A stretch of 64,000 nucleotides of DNA from an uncultured Shewanella sp. (GCF_947495455.1 NZ_CANLZC010000019.1:1-64000), one strand, 5' to 3'. Shown: positions 1 through 9,616, counted from the stretch's first letter. Notes: generated by a model from the sequence alone, not told the origin. A program made the numbers and translations.

Positions 1-232
1 GCTGTCATCGGCAATTGCGAGCCACATATTATGCCAATTGCAATGGATTAGAATTAATATTGATGATCACTGCCAATAATCGTGATGCGTAGATGCGTAT
101 AAAACGCTGTCATGGGCAATTTCGAGCCACATATTATGCCAATTGCAATGGATTAGAATTAATATTGATGATCACTGCCAATGATCGTGATGCGTAGATG
201 CGTATAAAACGCTGTCATCGGCAATTGCGAGC
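1..232. repeat. 105-bp tandem repeat, about 2.2 copies, open at the left edge
   Basis: Two full units (1-105 and 106-210) are nearly identical, and a third partial unit (211-232) matches the first 22 bases before diverging at 233. The few differences I see are single bases. The unit contains the palindrome-rich stretch GCCAATTGCAATGG. The partial third copy lies inside the 3' end of the neighbouring methyltransferase gene and supplies its last codons and stop. The array may continue to the left of the window. It does not look like CRISPR, because there is no short-repeat/spacer alternation. Confidence 0.9.
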
Positions 233-1012
233 GACTATCTGCCCCATTGTTACATAAGGCATTAACGCATTTGAATGAATTAATGTATTAAGCTCTTTCT
301 GTAATAGAGTAATATCATTTTGTGACATAATATTCGCCGACATCAAACCTGACGTAATACTCGTTAGCAAACCTGTCGACAATTGCCGCTCTCTTTCCGT
401 TTGTAGTGTTGCTTGAACAAATTGATAATTTTCAACATGAAAATCAGCTTGTTCCATGTAAGAAAACAACCTTATACCTATGTTAAAGTCAACACCAAAA
501 CTTTCTCCAAGTTTAGCGTAAGCGGTAGCCAGTTTTTGATAAGCTAACGGAGTATATTGAGTAAAAAAGTCTGAAACATTGGGTTCCTCAATAATGAGTA
601 AACCATTACTTGTTAGCAATGTTTTTAACTTTCTAATCACATCAATGGGATTAACTAAGTGATGAAGCACACAGCGCAAATAAATTTTGTCATAACGCTG
701 CTCTGTTTGATAATCATGAATATCAGCATTAATGATACGCACAGAACCTGCACTATTATATTTCATGCGCAAGGTTAAAAGCTCAACGTACTTTTTTTCT
801 CGCTCTATACAAGTTAGGTGGCCTGAATAGTTAAGTAATTGGGCAATAATTTGAGAGGCACCACCTGCACCACTACCCACTTCAAGTACACGATCAGATG
901 CGCAAAGATATTGAGTAAGATAAGGCACTGATGACTTATTTAATACACATTCTTGATCACGCAGCCTTTGTATTTCACTGTCCTCAACTCCAAGTACGTA
1001 TTCATTTACCAT
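215..1012 (-). CDS. Class I SAM-dependent methyltransferase
   Basis: A 265-residue protein with a Rossmann-type SAM-binding fold. Motif I is VLEVGSGAGG at residues 42-51, an acidic residue follows the second strand (CIERE), and a post-II acidic loop (NADIHD) and a motif like LRCVLHHLVNP follow. The hydrophobic strand LLIIEEPN is typical of motif III. The substrate cannot be told; small-molecule methyltransferases have this architecture. The gene stands alone, reading away from the phosphoribosyltransferase gene. Its last residues (ARNCR) and stop are encoded by the partial copy of the 105-bp repeat at 211-232, so the natural C-terminus may have been altered by the repeat. The family call is firm; function is unknown. 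Confidence 0.8.
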   Translation of the reverse strand: MVNEYVLGVEDSEIQRLRDQECVLNKSSVPYLTQYLCASDRVLEVGSGAGGASQIIAQLLNYSGHLTCIEREKKYVELLTLRMKYNSAGSVRIINADIHDYQTEQRYDKIYLRCVLHHLVNPIDVIRKLKTLLTSNGLLIIEEPNVSDFFTQYTPLAYQKLATAYAKLGESFGVDFNIGIRLFSYMEQADFHVENYQFVQATLQTERERQLSTGLLTSITSGLMSANIMSQNDITLLQKELNTLIHSNALMPYVTMGQIVARNCR

Positions 1013-1152
1013 AGCGTTTAATCTAGACGAATATATAACCTAGATTAAGTATATACCCAAATGCCTTGCCTAAAACGCTTTTTATTCCAGCTGAATTCTG
1101 CATCTTCATGTCACTTGGGGATAATGTCTTTTCACAAAAATCAGGCGCTATT

Positions 1153-1194
1153 ATACCTGTGATACCAGAATCATTAAACTGGCAACACAGGTAT
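1153..1194. terminator. Weak stem-loop 3' of the phosphoribosyltransferase gene
   Basis: ATACCTGTG (1153-1161) pairs with CACAGGTAT (1186-1194), with an inner CCAG/CTGG pairing. It lies just past the minus-strand stop at 1205. No clear U-tract follows, so this may be a mRNA-end hairpin rather than a canonical intrinsic terminator. Confidence 0.4.
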
Positions 1195-1204
1195 TAATAA
1201 AAAC

Positions 1205-1768
1205 TTACTCCGCAAATAAATGCTTAATATTAGCTAAATCGCCTTTTCCTTCTAAAATTTCTTGGCGAGATAAACCTGACACTTCATGAGGAAACACCAA
1301 CCATTCATCCGACTCATGAATATAATAGTCCGGTTTTAACGGCACAGCCGTATTGCTAGGCTTATAATAGGGACACGCAATTCGCACATCTTTTGGCATA
1401 TTAAGACGCATCAATTCAGCCAACTTTTCTTTTAACGCATGCACACTGCGGCCTGAATCAAACACATCATCCACAATCAAAAGTGCATCATCGGCATTGG
1501 CATTTTCTACAATATAATGCAATCCATGAACCTTAATTTGCTTACTCTGTTGATTAATACCGTAATAGGAAGAAGTCCTGACTGCAATATGATCCGTTTC
1601 AACTTGTTTAAAATCAAAGAATTCTTGTACCGCAATACCAATAGGAGCACCACCACGCCAGATCCCAACAATAAATTGTGGGCGAAAACCACTCTCATAA
1701 ACTTGCGCAGCCAAACGAAATGAATCTTCTAATAATTGCTGCGCCGTGATAAAGCACTTTTGTGACAT
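1205..1768 (-). CDS. Purine-type phosphoribosyltransferase
   Basis: A 187-residue PRTase. The diagnostic PRPP-binding loop is LLIVDDVFDSGRS, and the earlier FIVGIWRGGAPIG segment matches the hydrophobic strand and loop before it. Such enzymes transfer a purine base (hypoxanthine, guanine or xanthine) to PRPP in the salvage pathway; the base specificity cannot be read here. An upstream in-frame ATG at 1786 would add six residues (MNGDGK). I chose 1768 because GGGGAC lies at 1775-1780, six bases before that ATG. It is a single gene with about 250 bases before the next unit. A xanthine-guanine or hypoxanthine PRTase is the best guess. Confidence 0.82.
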   Translation of the reverse strand: MSQKCFITAQQLLEDSFRLAAQVYESGFRPQFIVGIWRGGAPIGIAVQEFFDFKQVETDHIAVRTSSYYGINQQSKQIKVHGLHYIVENANADDALLIVDDVFDSGRSVHALKEKLAELMRLNMPKDVRIACPYYKPSNTAVPLKPDYYIHESDEWLVFPHEVSGLSRQEILEGKGDLANIKHLFAE

Positions 1769-2025
1769 TTTGCCGTCCCCATTCATTATGTTTTATTTGG
1801 TACGGCGGGCTAATACTGCATTTTCAAAAATTCGAATGCAGTAAAACGAAGCGTAATCTTTCGCTTTTAAAGCACCACCTGATTTTGGGGGCGCATTCTA
1901 TACTAAAAAAAATATTTATGCCTTAAAAATAAGCGTAATGTGTGCACTAACGAATAAAAAGTAAAGTCGTAAGCAAAGCATTCCTTATTAACACAACAAA
2001 GAAATAACAAACATAAGATCACAAA

Positions 2026-3159
2026 TTAGCTATACTCTCTTAGCTGTAAACTTATCATCACAGGCGCATGATCGCTACTTTGACTGTCTTTTTCATATTG
2101 AGGGTTCACTAAATACTCATCAAATGTTTGATAGTCTGTGACGACAGCCATGTTATGTTTATCGGTAGGCGTAAACTCTGATGACAATAAAATATAATCT
2201 AACACTCTGCCTTTTGAACCATGATAATGGGTCGCGGGGCGAGGCGATTCAAACACAAGATCTAAGCTGGCTTGATATAAATCAAAGGCATCTTTAATAA
2301 CGAAGTCACTGAGATCACCATTAAACTCTCGAGAAAAACGCAATTCATTTGTCATGACATGGGACAAAATATCCCCCGACATGGCATCGTTAAAATCCCC
2401 CATGATAACAAAGGGCCTATGATAACGTTGACGTATTTTAACTATGTGGGCAAATAACATAGCCGCTTCTGTCCCCCGTTGAATGCTGGCTGCCCATGAC
2501 CCCAATACATTTTCAGTTAATACTTGTCCGACATTATCCCTCTCTTCATTGATCTTTGTTGCACTTGATTTTAAGCTAACAGCTAAAGTATCAACTTGTG
2601 GCGCTTTGGCTTGTAAAACTGCGCTTAATGAAGGGCTGCACTGCGCGCGCTGAGCTTCATGAGCCGGTCCAATGTTGTCAAGCATGGGGCGTTTCGATTT
2701 TAGATGCACAACATAGAAATCACACAGCCCAAAATTTGGCAATTTAATACTCACTTGAAGCGGGGCGCGACTATAACTAAAATCACCTAACAATCCCATA
2801 CTGCTGATCAATAAAGGATCCGCTTTAATAATAAAGGGGTTTTCAATAGGATAACGAGAAGCAATGGCCACAACTGGCGATTCATATACATGATCGGCTT
2901 TTTGTACTGGCGTACCTGCAATAGCAAAATAAGGATAACCATTTTCTTTCAATAACACTTTTAATGCATCACCACTAAACACTTCCTGAAAAGCAATCAC
3001 ATCCGGTTGTGCCTTTAATAAAAAGGTCGCTATCCATGCTTGTTTTTTAAGCCATTCTTGATGAGTGTAGATATTATCAAAATCATAATAAGCACCGGGA
3101 GGCGCAATATAATTAAATAAATTTAACGTCGCTATTTTTATCTCATCACAATCACTCAA
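2026..3159 (-). CDS. Endonuclease/exonuclease/phosphatase family protein
   Basis: A 377-residue protein of the DNase I/APE1-like metal-dependent phosphoesterase fold. The family landmarks are present in order: IATLNLFNY near the N-terminus (metal-ligand Asn), VIAFQEVF (metal-ligand Glu), YVVHLKSKR, VIMGDFND (catalytic Asp/Asn) and SSDHAPVMISL at the C-terminus (catalytic Asp-His). No signal peptide or membrane segment is evident, so it is probably cytoplasmic. The substrate could be nucleic acid, a phospholipid or a sugar phosphate. Its start lies five bases after the stop of the DUF808 gene, so the two are very likely co-transcribed. Confidence 0.82.
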   Translation of the reverse strand: MSDCDEIKIATLNLFNYIAPPGAYYDFDNIYTHQEWLKKQAWIATFLLKAQPDVIAFQEVFSGDALKVLLKENGYPYFAIAGTPVQKADHVYESPVVAIASRYPIENPFIIKADPLLISSMGLLGDFSYSRAPLQVSIKLPNFGLCDFYVVHLKSKRPMLDNIGPAHEAQRAQCSPSLSAVLQAKAPQVDTLAVSLKSSATKINEERDNVGQVLTENVLGSWAASIQRGTEAAMLFAHIVKIRQRYHRPFVIMGDFNDAMSGDILSHVMTNELRFSREFNGDLSDFVIKDAFDLYQASLDLVFESPRPATHYHGSKGRVLDYILLSSEFTPTDKHNMAVVTDYQTFDEYLVNPQYEKDSQSSDHAPVMISLQLREYS

Positions 3160-3164
3160 GAGTT

Positions 3165-4127
3165 TTATCCCTTCACTTTCTTCTGGATTGTCTTAGCCAG
3201 TTCAAACAATAATAACGCTAGCCCACCCACCAAGACGCCAAACAGAGCATTCAATACACTGGGTATAATCAAAAATAAGACAGGACCGATTAAAAACCAA
3301 GATTGGGTCATTGCCGCAAGCAAGCTAAATAAGGTTGAAATTGGATGTATGCCATGGGTCAAAATACCTCCCCCCACCATAAACATGGCGATAGTGCCAA
3401 TAATTGATAAACTTTTCATCAATCGTGGCGCCGCACTTAATAACATCAAGCCCATTTTTCGTTGAACCTTGCCTCGACGGCCTAACATTTTCCGCTGACT
3501 CAAGTATAGTCCCGCATCATCCATTCTCACAATCAACGCTACAATACCATACACGCCAATTGTCATCACTATGGCTATGATCACTAAAGTAAAAAATTGC
3601 GTGATTAAACTCATATGAGCCACAACGCCTAAGGTAATGGCTATAATTTCCGCTGATAAAACAAAATCTGTTCGAATTGCGCCTTTGACTTTCTTTGCTT
3701 CATAAGCCTTAAGATCACCATGAGTTTCATCTTTAACTGCCATTGAGCTCGCATTTAAATGCCCAGAGTCCTTAACCTGTTTTCTATGGGTGTAACTATG
3801 GTACAGGCTTTCAAAACCTTCAAAACATAAATACAAGCCACCCAACATTAATAGTGGCATCACAGCCCATGGGATCAATCCACTGATCAAGAGCGCCAAA
3901 GGCACAAGAATACATTTATTTCTCAAAGAGCCTTTCGCCACCGCCCATACTACAGGTAACTCTCTGTCTGCATTGACGCCTGAAACTTGCTGAGCATTTA
4001 AAGCGAGATCATCCCCTAACACCCCTGCTGTTTTTCGCGCCGCCATTTTACTCATAGTGGCCACATCATCTAATACTGTTGTAATATCATCCAGTAAGGT
4101 CAGCAAACTCGCTCCAGCCATAGCCAC
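3165..4127 (-). CDS. DUF808 (YedI-type) inner-membrane protein
   Basis: A 320-residue multi-spanning membrane protein. The N-terminal stretch ASLLTLLDDITTVLDDVA followed by a KTAGVLGDDLALNA segment is the signature of the DUF808/YedI family. Several hydrophobic segments follow (around residues 75-105, 155-200 and 235-310). The molecular role of the family is not established. It is the first gene of a two-gene unit with the downstream phosphoesterase gene and is divergent from rpiA. Confidence 0.85.
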   Translation of the reverse strand: MAMAGASLLTLLDDITTVLDDVATMSKMAARKTAGVLGDDLALNAQQVSGVNADRELPVVWAVAKGSLRNKCILVPLALLISGLIPWAVMPLLMLGGLYLCFEGFESLYHSYTHRKQVKDSGHLNASSMAVKDETHGDLKAYEAKKVKGAIRTDFVLSAEIIAITLGVVAHMSLITQFFTLVIIAIVMTIGVYGIVALIVRMDDAGLYLSQRKMLGRRGKVQRKMGLMLLSAAPRLMKSLSIIGTIAMFMVGGGILTHGIHPISTLFSLLAAMTQSWFLIGPVLFLIIPSVLNALFGVLVGGLALLLFELAKTIQKKVKG

Positions 4128-4284
4128 TCCTTAATATAGCTAAATCAAAAATAGTGATACGTGATAATACCGTTAAAAATACGCTTTCTCTTCAGTCAAC
4201 ACAATGGCCTTCTTCTTTTCTAGACAATTTCGACCAAGATCATTTTTCGCTGAAAAAACCGAACAATGCCCTCACAAACCAGAG

Positions 4285-4290
4285 TATACT
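4285..4290 (+). promoter_or_regulatory. Possible -10 element for rpiA
   Basis: TATACT lies 33 bases before the rpiA ATG, in the divergent intergenic region with the DUF808 gene. No good -35 box is seen at 16-18 bases upstream, so this is tentative. Confidence 0.35.
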
Positions 4291-4323
4291 AGAATCAGTT
4301 TACTGCCTTGATGGAATAACACA

Positions 4324-4983
4324 ATGACGCAAGATGAAATGAAAAAAGCGGCCGCATGGGCTGCACTAAAATATGTTGAACATGACAGTATTGTTGGCGT
4401 AGGGACTGGCTCGACCGTCAATCACTTTATTGATGCCCTTGCCACAATGAAAGCGGATATTGACGGTGCAGTCTCGAGCTCTGAGGCGTCAACAGAAAAA
4501 ATGAAAGCATTAGGGATCCCTGTTTACGATCTTAACAGTGTGAACGAGCTGTCCATTTACGTTGATGGCGCCGATGAAATTAATGCCAGCATGCACATGA
4601 TTAAAGGCGGCGGCGCAGCATTAACGCGAGAAAAAATTGTTGCCGCAGTGGCCGATAAATTTATCTGTATCGCAGACAGCTCGAAACAAGTCGATATTTT
4701 AGGCGAATTTCCTCTCCCTATAGAAGTCATCCCTATGGCCCGCTCTTACGTGGCTAGAGAGCTGGTTAAATTAGGCGGCGATCCTGTGTATCGAGAAGGC
4801 GTTATTACTGACAACGGCAATATTATTTTAGATGTCTACAATATGAAAATTATGCAACCTAAAGTATTAGAAGAACAAATTAACGCCATTGTCGGTGTAG
4901 TAACCAACGGATTATTCGCTCACCGAAGCGCTGATGTCTTATTAGTGGGTAAAGAAGACGGCGTCGATACTATTACAGCCTGA
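4324..4983 (+). CDS. rpiA: Ribose-5-phosphate isomerase A
   Basis: A 219-residue enzyme of the usual RpiA length. It interconverts ribose-5-phosphate and ribulose-5-phosphate in the non-oxidative pentose phosphate pathway. The signatures are [14 protein letters not shown] (phosphate-binding loop), [15 protein letters not shown] (catalytic Asp region) and [14 protein letters not shown] (catalytic Glu/Lys region). It is a single gene between divergent DUF808 and convergent recJ, and is followed by a bidirectional stem-loop. Confidence 0.97.
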   Translation: MTQDEMKKAAAWAALKYVEHDSIVGVGTGSTVNHFIDALATMKADIDGAVSSSEASTEKMKALGIPVYDLNSVNELSIYVDGADEINASMHMIKGGGAALTREKIVAAVADKFICIADSSKQVDILGEFPLPIEVIPMARSYVARELVKLGGDPVYREGVITDNGNIILDVYNMKIMQPKVLEEQINAIVGVVTNGLFAHRSADVLLVGKEDGVDTITA

Positions 4984-4985
4984 TG

Positions 4986-5059
4986 AAAAAAGGCGATGTG
5001 AGCGCACTTAGTTAGCTTACTCAATTAGCTTACTCAACTTAGTCCTCACATCGCTTTTT
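4986..5059. terminator. Bidirectional terminator between rpiA and recJ
   Basis: GCGATGTGAG (4993-5002) pairs with CTCACATCGC (5045-5054), flanked by an A-run on the left and a T-run on the right, so it can act for both convergent genes. The loop of about 42 bases contains a perfect 13-bp tandem duplication (5012-5024 and 5025-5037, unit TTAGCTTACTCAA). Confidence 0.75.
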
Positions 5060-5098
5060 AACATCAAAACCGCTCATTCACCAGTCACGGGTATACCA

Positions 5099-6823
5099 TC
5101 AAGCAGCTTCAATCTGTTCAATGAGGAGCTGCAATGATTGATTACCCCGGAATTCATTCACATCCAATTTATAAACTAGTCTCACCAGTTGAATACTGGC
5201 ATCGGGCCAAGTTTGCAAATCAACATTAAACACAATGCCATCAACCATAACACGACTACAAGGTGTCTCTAGCACTAATTTTAAATGTTTCTCACCAACA
5301 ATGCGTTGTTGAATAACCTTAAAATAACCATCAAACAAAGGCTCTGGAAAAGCTTGTCCCCAAGGCCCAGCCTGCCTTAGTTCTGTTGCAACAGCCAGGG
5401 TTAATTGATCACTGGTTAATTCACCATCTGAAAGATACTCCCCCGTTAACAACTCAGGTTTTATCGTTTCTCGAATCGCTTTATCAAAAGCATCATTGAA
5501 TGCTGCAAAATCCGTTTCTTTTATCGATAACCCCGCTGCCATCGCATGACCACCAAATTTCAAAATCATTTTGGGATGTCTGCTATTAATCAGCTCCAGC
5601 AAGTCTCGCATATGCAGGCCTTTAATTGATCGTGCAGAGCCCTTTATCTCGCCGTTCCCCGCATCCGCAAACGCAATAACGGGTCGATGATATTTGTCTT
5701 TTATGCGCGAAGCCAAAATACCAATGACCCCTTGGTGCCAGTCTGCTTGAAACAAAGCAATGCCCCAAGGCAGTGATGCCATATCAAATGTGAGACTCTT
5801 CAGACGCTTTAATGCTTCTTGTTGCATTTCCTGCTCTAGCGCTCGCCTTTCCATATTCAAACTATCCAGTTGCGCCGCCATTCTTCGAGCCATCATCACA
5901 TCATCACATAGCAAGGTTTCCACACCTAAGGCCATTTCATCTAATCGACCCGCGGCATTCAATCTGGGGCCAACAGTAAAACCAAAATCAGATGCCACCA
6001 CACGAGATATATTCTTTTTCGCCACTTCCAATAACGCCGTGATCCCCACTCGACATCGACCCGCTCGCACTCGCTTTAATCCCATTTCAACCAGAATGCG
6101 ATTATTACAATCTAATGGCACCACATCCGCCACCGTGCCTAATGCCACAATATCCAATAAATGGGCTAAATTAGGCTCCACAATATGACGCGTTTGATAC
6201 CAGTTTCTTGTTCTTAATTCTGCCCGCAAGGCTGACATTAAATAAAAAGCCACACCCACACCAGCAATCGCTTTACTGGCAAAACCACATCCAGGTTGAT
6301 TAGGATTCACTATGGCATCTGCGTTTGGCAGCACTTGTCCGGGCAAATGATGATCCGTTATCACCACTTGCATCCCTAAGGCTTTCGCCGCATTCACCCC
6401 TTCAACAGATGAGATACCATTGTCCACAGTGATCAAGAGCTCCGCGCCCTTAGTATGGGCAACTTGTACAATCTCAGGACTGAGGCCATAGCCAAAATCA
6501 AACCGATTAGGAATAAGATAATCTACATTAACAGCCCCCATCATTCGCAGTGCTAATATGCACACACTGGTTGATGTTGCTCCATCGGCATCAAAATCCC
6601 CCATAATCAAAATATGTTTATTGTCATTGATGCCATCGGCAATGATCTGTGCGGCTCTATCGAGCCCCAACATGTTATTGGGTCTGAGTAACTGAGTGAG
6701 GTTCAAGTCACATTCGTGAGCGAGTACGCCTCGACTGGCATAAATTTGTTTTAACAATGGCGATAAACTATCGGGAAGGTGGCTGTCATCCACATGAGGA
6801 CGACGATTGATTTGATGGTTCAC
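5099..6823 (-). CDS. recJ: Single-stranded-DNA-specific exonuclease RecJ
   Basis: A 574-residue RecJ, normal length. The protein is a 5'-3' ssDNA exonuclease of the RecF pathway and mismatch/base-excision repair. DHH-superfamily motifs are visible: GDFDADG at residues 75-81, TVDNGIS at about 132-138, TDHH at 156-159, and the DHHA1 signature FGGHAMAAGL in the C-terminal half, followed by an OB-like C-terminal domain. The order xerD, dsbC, recJ on one strand is shared with many gammaproteobacteria. A terminator separates it from dsbC, so it may have its own promoter in the gap at 6824-6930. Confidence 0.97.
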   Translation of the reverse strand: MNHQINRRPHVDDSHLPDSLSPLLKQIYASRGVLAHECDLNLTQLLRPNNMLGLDRAAQIIADGINDNKHILIMGDFDADGATSTSVCILALRMMGAVNVDYLIPNRFDFGYGLSPEIVQVAHTKGAELLITVDNGISSVEGVNAAKALGMQVVITDHHLPGQVLPNADAIVNPNQPGCGFASKAIAGVGVAFYLMSALRAELRTRNWYQTRHIVEPNLAHLLDIVALGTVADVVPLDCNNRILVEMGLKRVRAGRCRVGITALLEVAKKNISRVVASDFGFTVGPRLNAAGRLDEMALGVETLLCDDVMMARRMAAQLDSLNMERRALEQEMQQEALKRLKSLTFDMASLPWGIALFQADWHQGVIGILASRIKDKYHRPVIAFADAGNGEIKGSARSIKGLHMRDLLELINSRHPKMILKFGGHAMAAGLSIKETDFAAFNDAFDKAIRETIKPELLTGEYLSDGELTSDQLTLAVATELRQAGPWGQAFPEPLFDGYFKVIQQRIVGEKHLKLVLETPCSRVMVDGIVFNVDLQTWPDASIQLVRLVYKLDVNEFRGNQSLQLLIEQIEAA

Positions 6824-6930
6824 AAATGAAAGTTACCTAAAAGAAAAGAAGCACTATATCGTAAGCTATAGTTTGAAAAAAGACACGATATAAAATTCAA
6901 GAATAGACACAGACATATGACTGATGGCAT

Positions 6931-6956
6931 AAAAAAGTGAGCCTAAAAAGGCTCAC
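6931..6956 (-). terminator. Intrinsic terminator after dsbC
   Basis: GTGAGCCT (6937-6944) and AGGCTCAC (6949-6956) form a perfect 8-bp stem with a 4-base loop. On the minus strand it is followed by six T residues (6931-6936). It is a textbook rho-independent terminator placed 25 bases past the dsbC stop. Confidence 0.85.
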
Positions 6957-6981
6957 TCTTAATATCAAACAGGTCTTACCA

Positions 6982-7743
6982 TTATTTAGCTGAAGTCGAC
7001 TCCGTTTTTTTCTGCTCATCCATTTGCTGAAGTATTTTTAACAATTGCTTCGGTGGCTGGTAACCTGGAATTAAACTGCCATCTTCTAGAACAATGGCTG
7101 GCGTGCCATTAATACCAAATGCCACACCGAGCTCATATTGCTCTTTGATCTTAGCATCACAATCTGCATCTTTAACAGGTTTACCCGCCTTAGCATCATC
7201 CATCGCCTTTAATGGATCAGCAGAGCACCACACCGCTTCCATTTCATCAGCGGTTTTTGAGGGCACGCCCGCACGAGGGAAAGCCAAATAGCGTACAGTA
7301 ATACCTAAAGCATTATACTCTGCCATTTCATTATGCAGTTTACGGCAATAACCACAGTAAGTGTCAGTAAAGACAGTGACGACATACTTTTGATTTTTTG
7401 CTTTATACACAAGCATGTCATTTTCAAGTTTCTTCAGCATTTTCAACCTAGGCCCAGCCATTGCCGCTTCAGTTAGGTTTTTCATGCCATTATCTAAGTC
7501 ATAAATCGTACCATGCACTAACTTAGTGCCATCTTGGCTAATATACAGTACACCTCGATTGGTTAAGGCTTCATATAAACCGGGAATCGATGACATTTTT
7601 ATCGACATGACATCAACATCTAAAGTTGAGCTCAATTTTTGCTCAAGCATTTGCGCTTCAGCCTTATTAGCATCCGTTGCTGCCATAGCTGCTGGCGATA
7701 ATACCATCACCGCCATCAAAGAAAGTACACGAGTAAACTTCAT
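6982..7743 (-). CDS. dsbC: Thiol:disulfide interchange protein DsbC
   Basis: A 253-residue periplasmic disulfide isomerase that reshuffles wrong disulfides and is kept reduced by DsbD. The N-terminal signal peptide (MKFTRVLSLMAVMVLSPAAMA) ends in an AxA cleavage site. An N-terminal dimerisation domain and a linker follow, then a thioredoxin fold with the active site YCGYC, and the cis-Pro segment GTPAIV. An in-frame start 48 bases upstream (7791) would place a hydrophilic stretch before the signal peptide. I chose 7743, where AGGATATCCC precedes the ATG. It sits between xerD and recJ on the same strand. Confidence 0.95.
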   Translation of the reverse strand: MKFTRVLSLMAVMVLSPAAMAATDANKAEAQMLEQKLSSTLDVDVMSIKMSSIPGLYEALTNRGVLYISQDGTKLVHGTIYDLDNGMKNLTEAAMAGPRLKMLKKLENDMLVYKAKNQKYVVTVFTDTYCGYCRKLHNEMAEYNALGITVRYLAFPRAGVPSKTADEMEAVWCSADPLKAMDDAKAGKPVKDADCDAKIKEQYELGVAFGINGTPAIVLEDGSLIPGYQPPKQLLKILQQMDEQKKTESTSAK

Positions 7744-7976
7744 GGGATATCCTAAATAAATTAAGTGTGGATCACGATTCTGACGCATCAAAAGACTAGA
7801 CCCTGCTTTAGCCTCAAAACTTACAGCCTCAACTAGCTGAAAGCAACTTTTTTACCATTTTATTGCTTTTTTATCCGCATTGACGGATCTATTTCCCACT
7901 AAATTAAACTAAAGTTTAACATCTTTATATGCGTGCATCTGAAAGATGCAGGCCTAGGGTCGTTTGAAATATTGTA

Positions 7977-8879
7977 TCAACCTCTGGGGTGATGCATTCT
8001 ATGAAGCTCAGACAATCTTGCTTTAGCCACATGCGTATAAATCTGGGTTGTCGATAAATCACTGTGCCCTAAAAGCAGTTGCACCACCCGCAAATCGCCA
8101 CCATGATTTAATAAATGGGTTGCAAATGCATGACGTAAGGTATGTGGGGATAAAGGTGAGACAATCCCCGCACGAATGGCATAAAGCTTAATACGATGCC
8201 AAAAAGTTTGTCTCGTCATTTGCTTTGCCCTTTTAGAGGGAAACAGCACATCACTTGGCTGATTTTTTAATAAATAATTTCTTCCATTCGCTAAATAAGA
8301 TTCTATCTCTGCAATCGCATATTCTCCAATAGGCACAATGCGCTCCTTTCCTCCTTTACCCACAATTCGCACCAGGCCTTGATTAAGACTGATTTCTTCA
8401 AGTGTTAAACTCACCAGCTCGGTCACCCGCAGCCCAGTTGCATAAAGTAACTCTAACATAGCCTTATCACGGCACTCTATCGCATCATCCACATTGGGTT
8501 CCGCCAGCAAGGCGCTAACATCATCCTCACTTAAAGAATTGGGTAATTGTCTGGTTAACTTAGGCGCTTGCAGCATCTCCATAGGATCGATATTAATGCG
8601 ATTATTGATCCGTAAAAAACCATAAAATCGTTTAAGGCTACTGACTAAACGAGCACTACTACTATTAGCAAACCCTTGTTCAAAACGATGTTCAAGGTAA
8701 GCGCGAACATTCGCTTGGGTTACCGACAGCAAGACTAATCCCTTTTTTTGAATATAGGTATCAAAATGCAGCAAATCACTTCGATAGGCTGATAAGGTAT
8801 TATCACTCAAGCCTTCTGTTGACCATAATTCATCCAAAAAAGATTCAACAATAGGATCGGAAATAAAATTTGCTTGCAT
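7977..8879 (-). CDS. xerD: Site-specific tyrosine recombinase XerD
   Basis: A 300-residue tyrosine recombinase that acts with XerC at the dif site to resolve chromosome dimers under FtsK control. The N-terminal SAM-like core-binding domain spans about residues 8-92. The catalytic set is complete: R151 (TGLRVTEL), K175 (KGGKER), H246-R249 (HTLRH), H272 (GHSDLST) and Tyr281 (IYTHV). The call XerD rather than XerC rests on the dsbC-recJ neighbours and the XerD-like C-terminus. A small 7-bp hairpin (7934-7950) without a U-tract lies past the stop. Confidence 0.95.
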   Translation of the reverse strand: MQANFISDPIVESFLDELWSTEGLSDNTLSAYRSDLLHFDTYIQKKGLVLLSVTQANVRAYLEHRFEQGFANSSSARLVSSLKRFYGFLRINNRINIDPMEMLQAPKLTRQLPNSLSEDDVSALLAEPNVDDAIECRDKAMLELLYATGLRVTELVSLTLEEISLNQGLVRIVGKGGKERIVPIGEYAIAEIESYLANGRNYLLKNQPSDVLFPSKRAKQMTRQTFWHRIKLYAIRAGIVSPLSPHTLRHAFATHLLNHGGDLRVVQLLLGHSDLSTTQIYTHVAKARLSELHRMHHPRG

Positions 8880-9019
8880 CTCTAAAACCTCATCCTAAGC
8901 CCTATGAGATTGTCATACCCCAAGGAATATTAGCAATATATAGTAAACGTTTTGAATGCTATTACAATAGCGTCATTTTTAGAATAAAAATCAAATTTAA
9001 AGCCACAATTTAAACCGAG

Positions 9020-9403
9020 TCAGACTTTTTTATGATGGTTTTCAGCTAAAAAAGCACTGGCATCTTGATTGATTATTGTGAGCTTCTTGCTTTGAGGTAA
9101 TTGAAAAAAACGCTGAGATAAGTGAATAACCTGCTCTCGTAATTCAACCGCAGTTATTTTTATGCTCGAATCAAAATACTTGAGTGCATGTATTAGCACC
9201 CCTCCCCCTAAGCCTAAAATCATGACTCGCTTAGGCTCACAAAAAAGCAATATCAATAACATAGCTTGTATATAAGTATGTTGTGGAATATGAGGGGTTA
9301 ACTTTAATAATTTACTTTGTTCGTCATTGTCAGCAAAAGCCAATATTCTCACTTCTTTATTGTCCAATACCCTAGATCTCAGCAATAAGCGGCCCATATT
9401 CAT
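9020..9403 (-). pseudogene. Truncated spermidine-synthase-like protein
   Basis: A 127-residue product resembling the N-terminal half of spermidine-synthase-like SAM-dependent proteins. It contains YIQAMLLILLF, then MILGLGGGVLIHALKYF (glycine-rich SAM/nucleotide loop) and ITAVELREQVIHLSQ with the acidic residue after strand 2, then NQDASAFL. Family members normally continue with a catalytic D-x-[FY] segment and a C-terminal half. Here the frame stops after the ENHHKKV segment, and nothing like the missing half is seen in any frame to 8880. I read it as a deletion relic; a short functional protein cannot be excluded. Confidence 0.55.
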
Positions 9404-9616
9404 CTACTGCTTTATAAATCACATAAAATTCTGTCACTCACACTCTCTCAACAATTCCAATCAAAGCGACATTCTACTGAGAAGCTTTCTTCATGAATAG
9501 TTTAGCCCACACGATAAAAATCCGCCTTTTACCGCCCACAATGCTTGCAAGCCTTCTTCTGTGGGAGTATCTTTGCCACGCATTTTATGACTATATTACG
9601 AAAACATGGGTTTTTC

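Noticed and set aside
1-232. Integron attC sites
   Set aside because: The 105-bp units lack the expected core-site ends, and no integrase or cassette pattern is seen.
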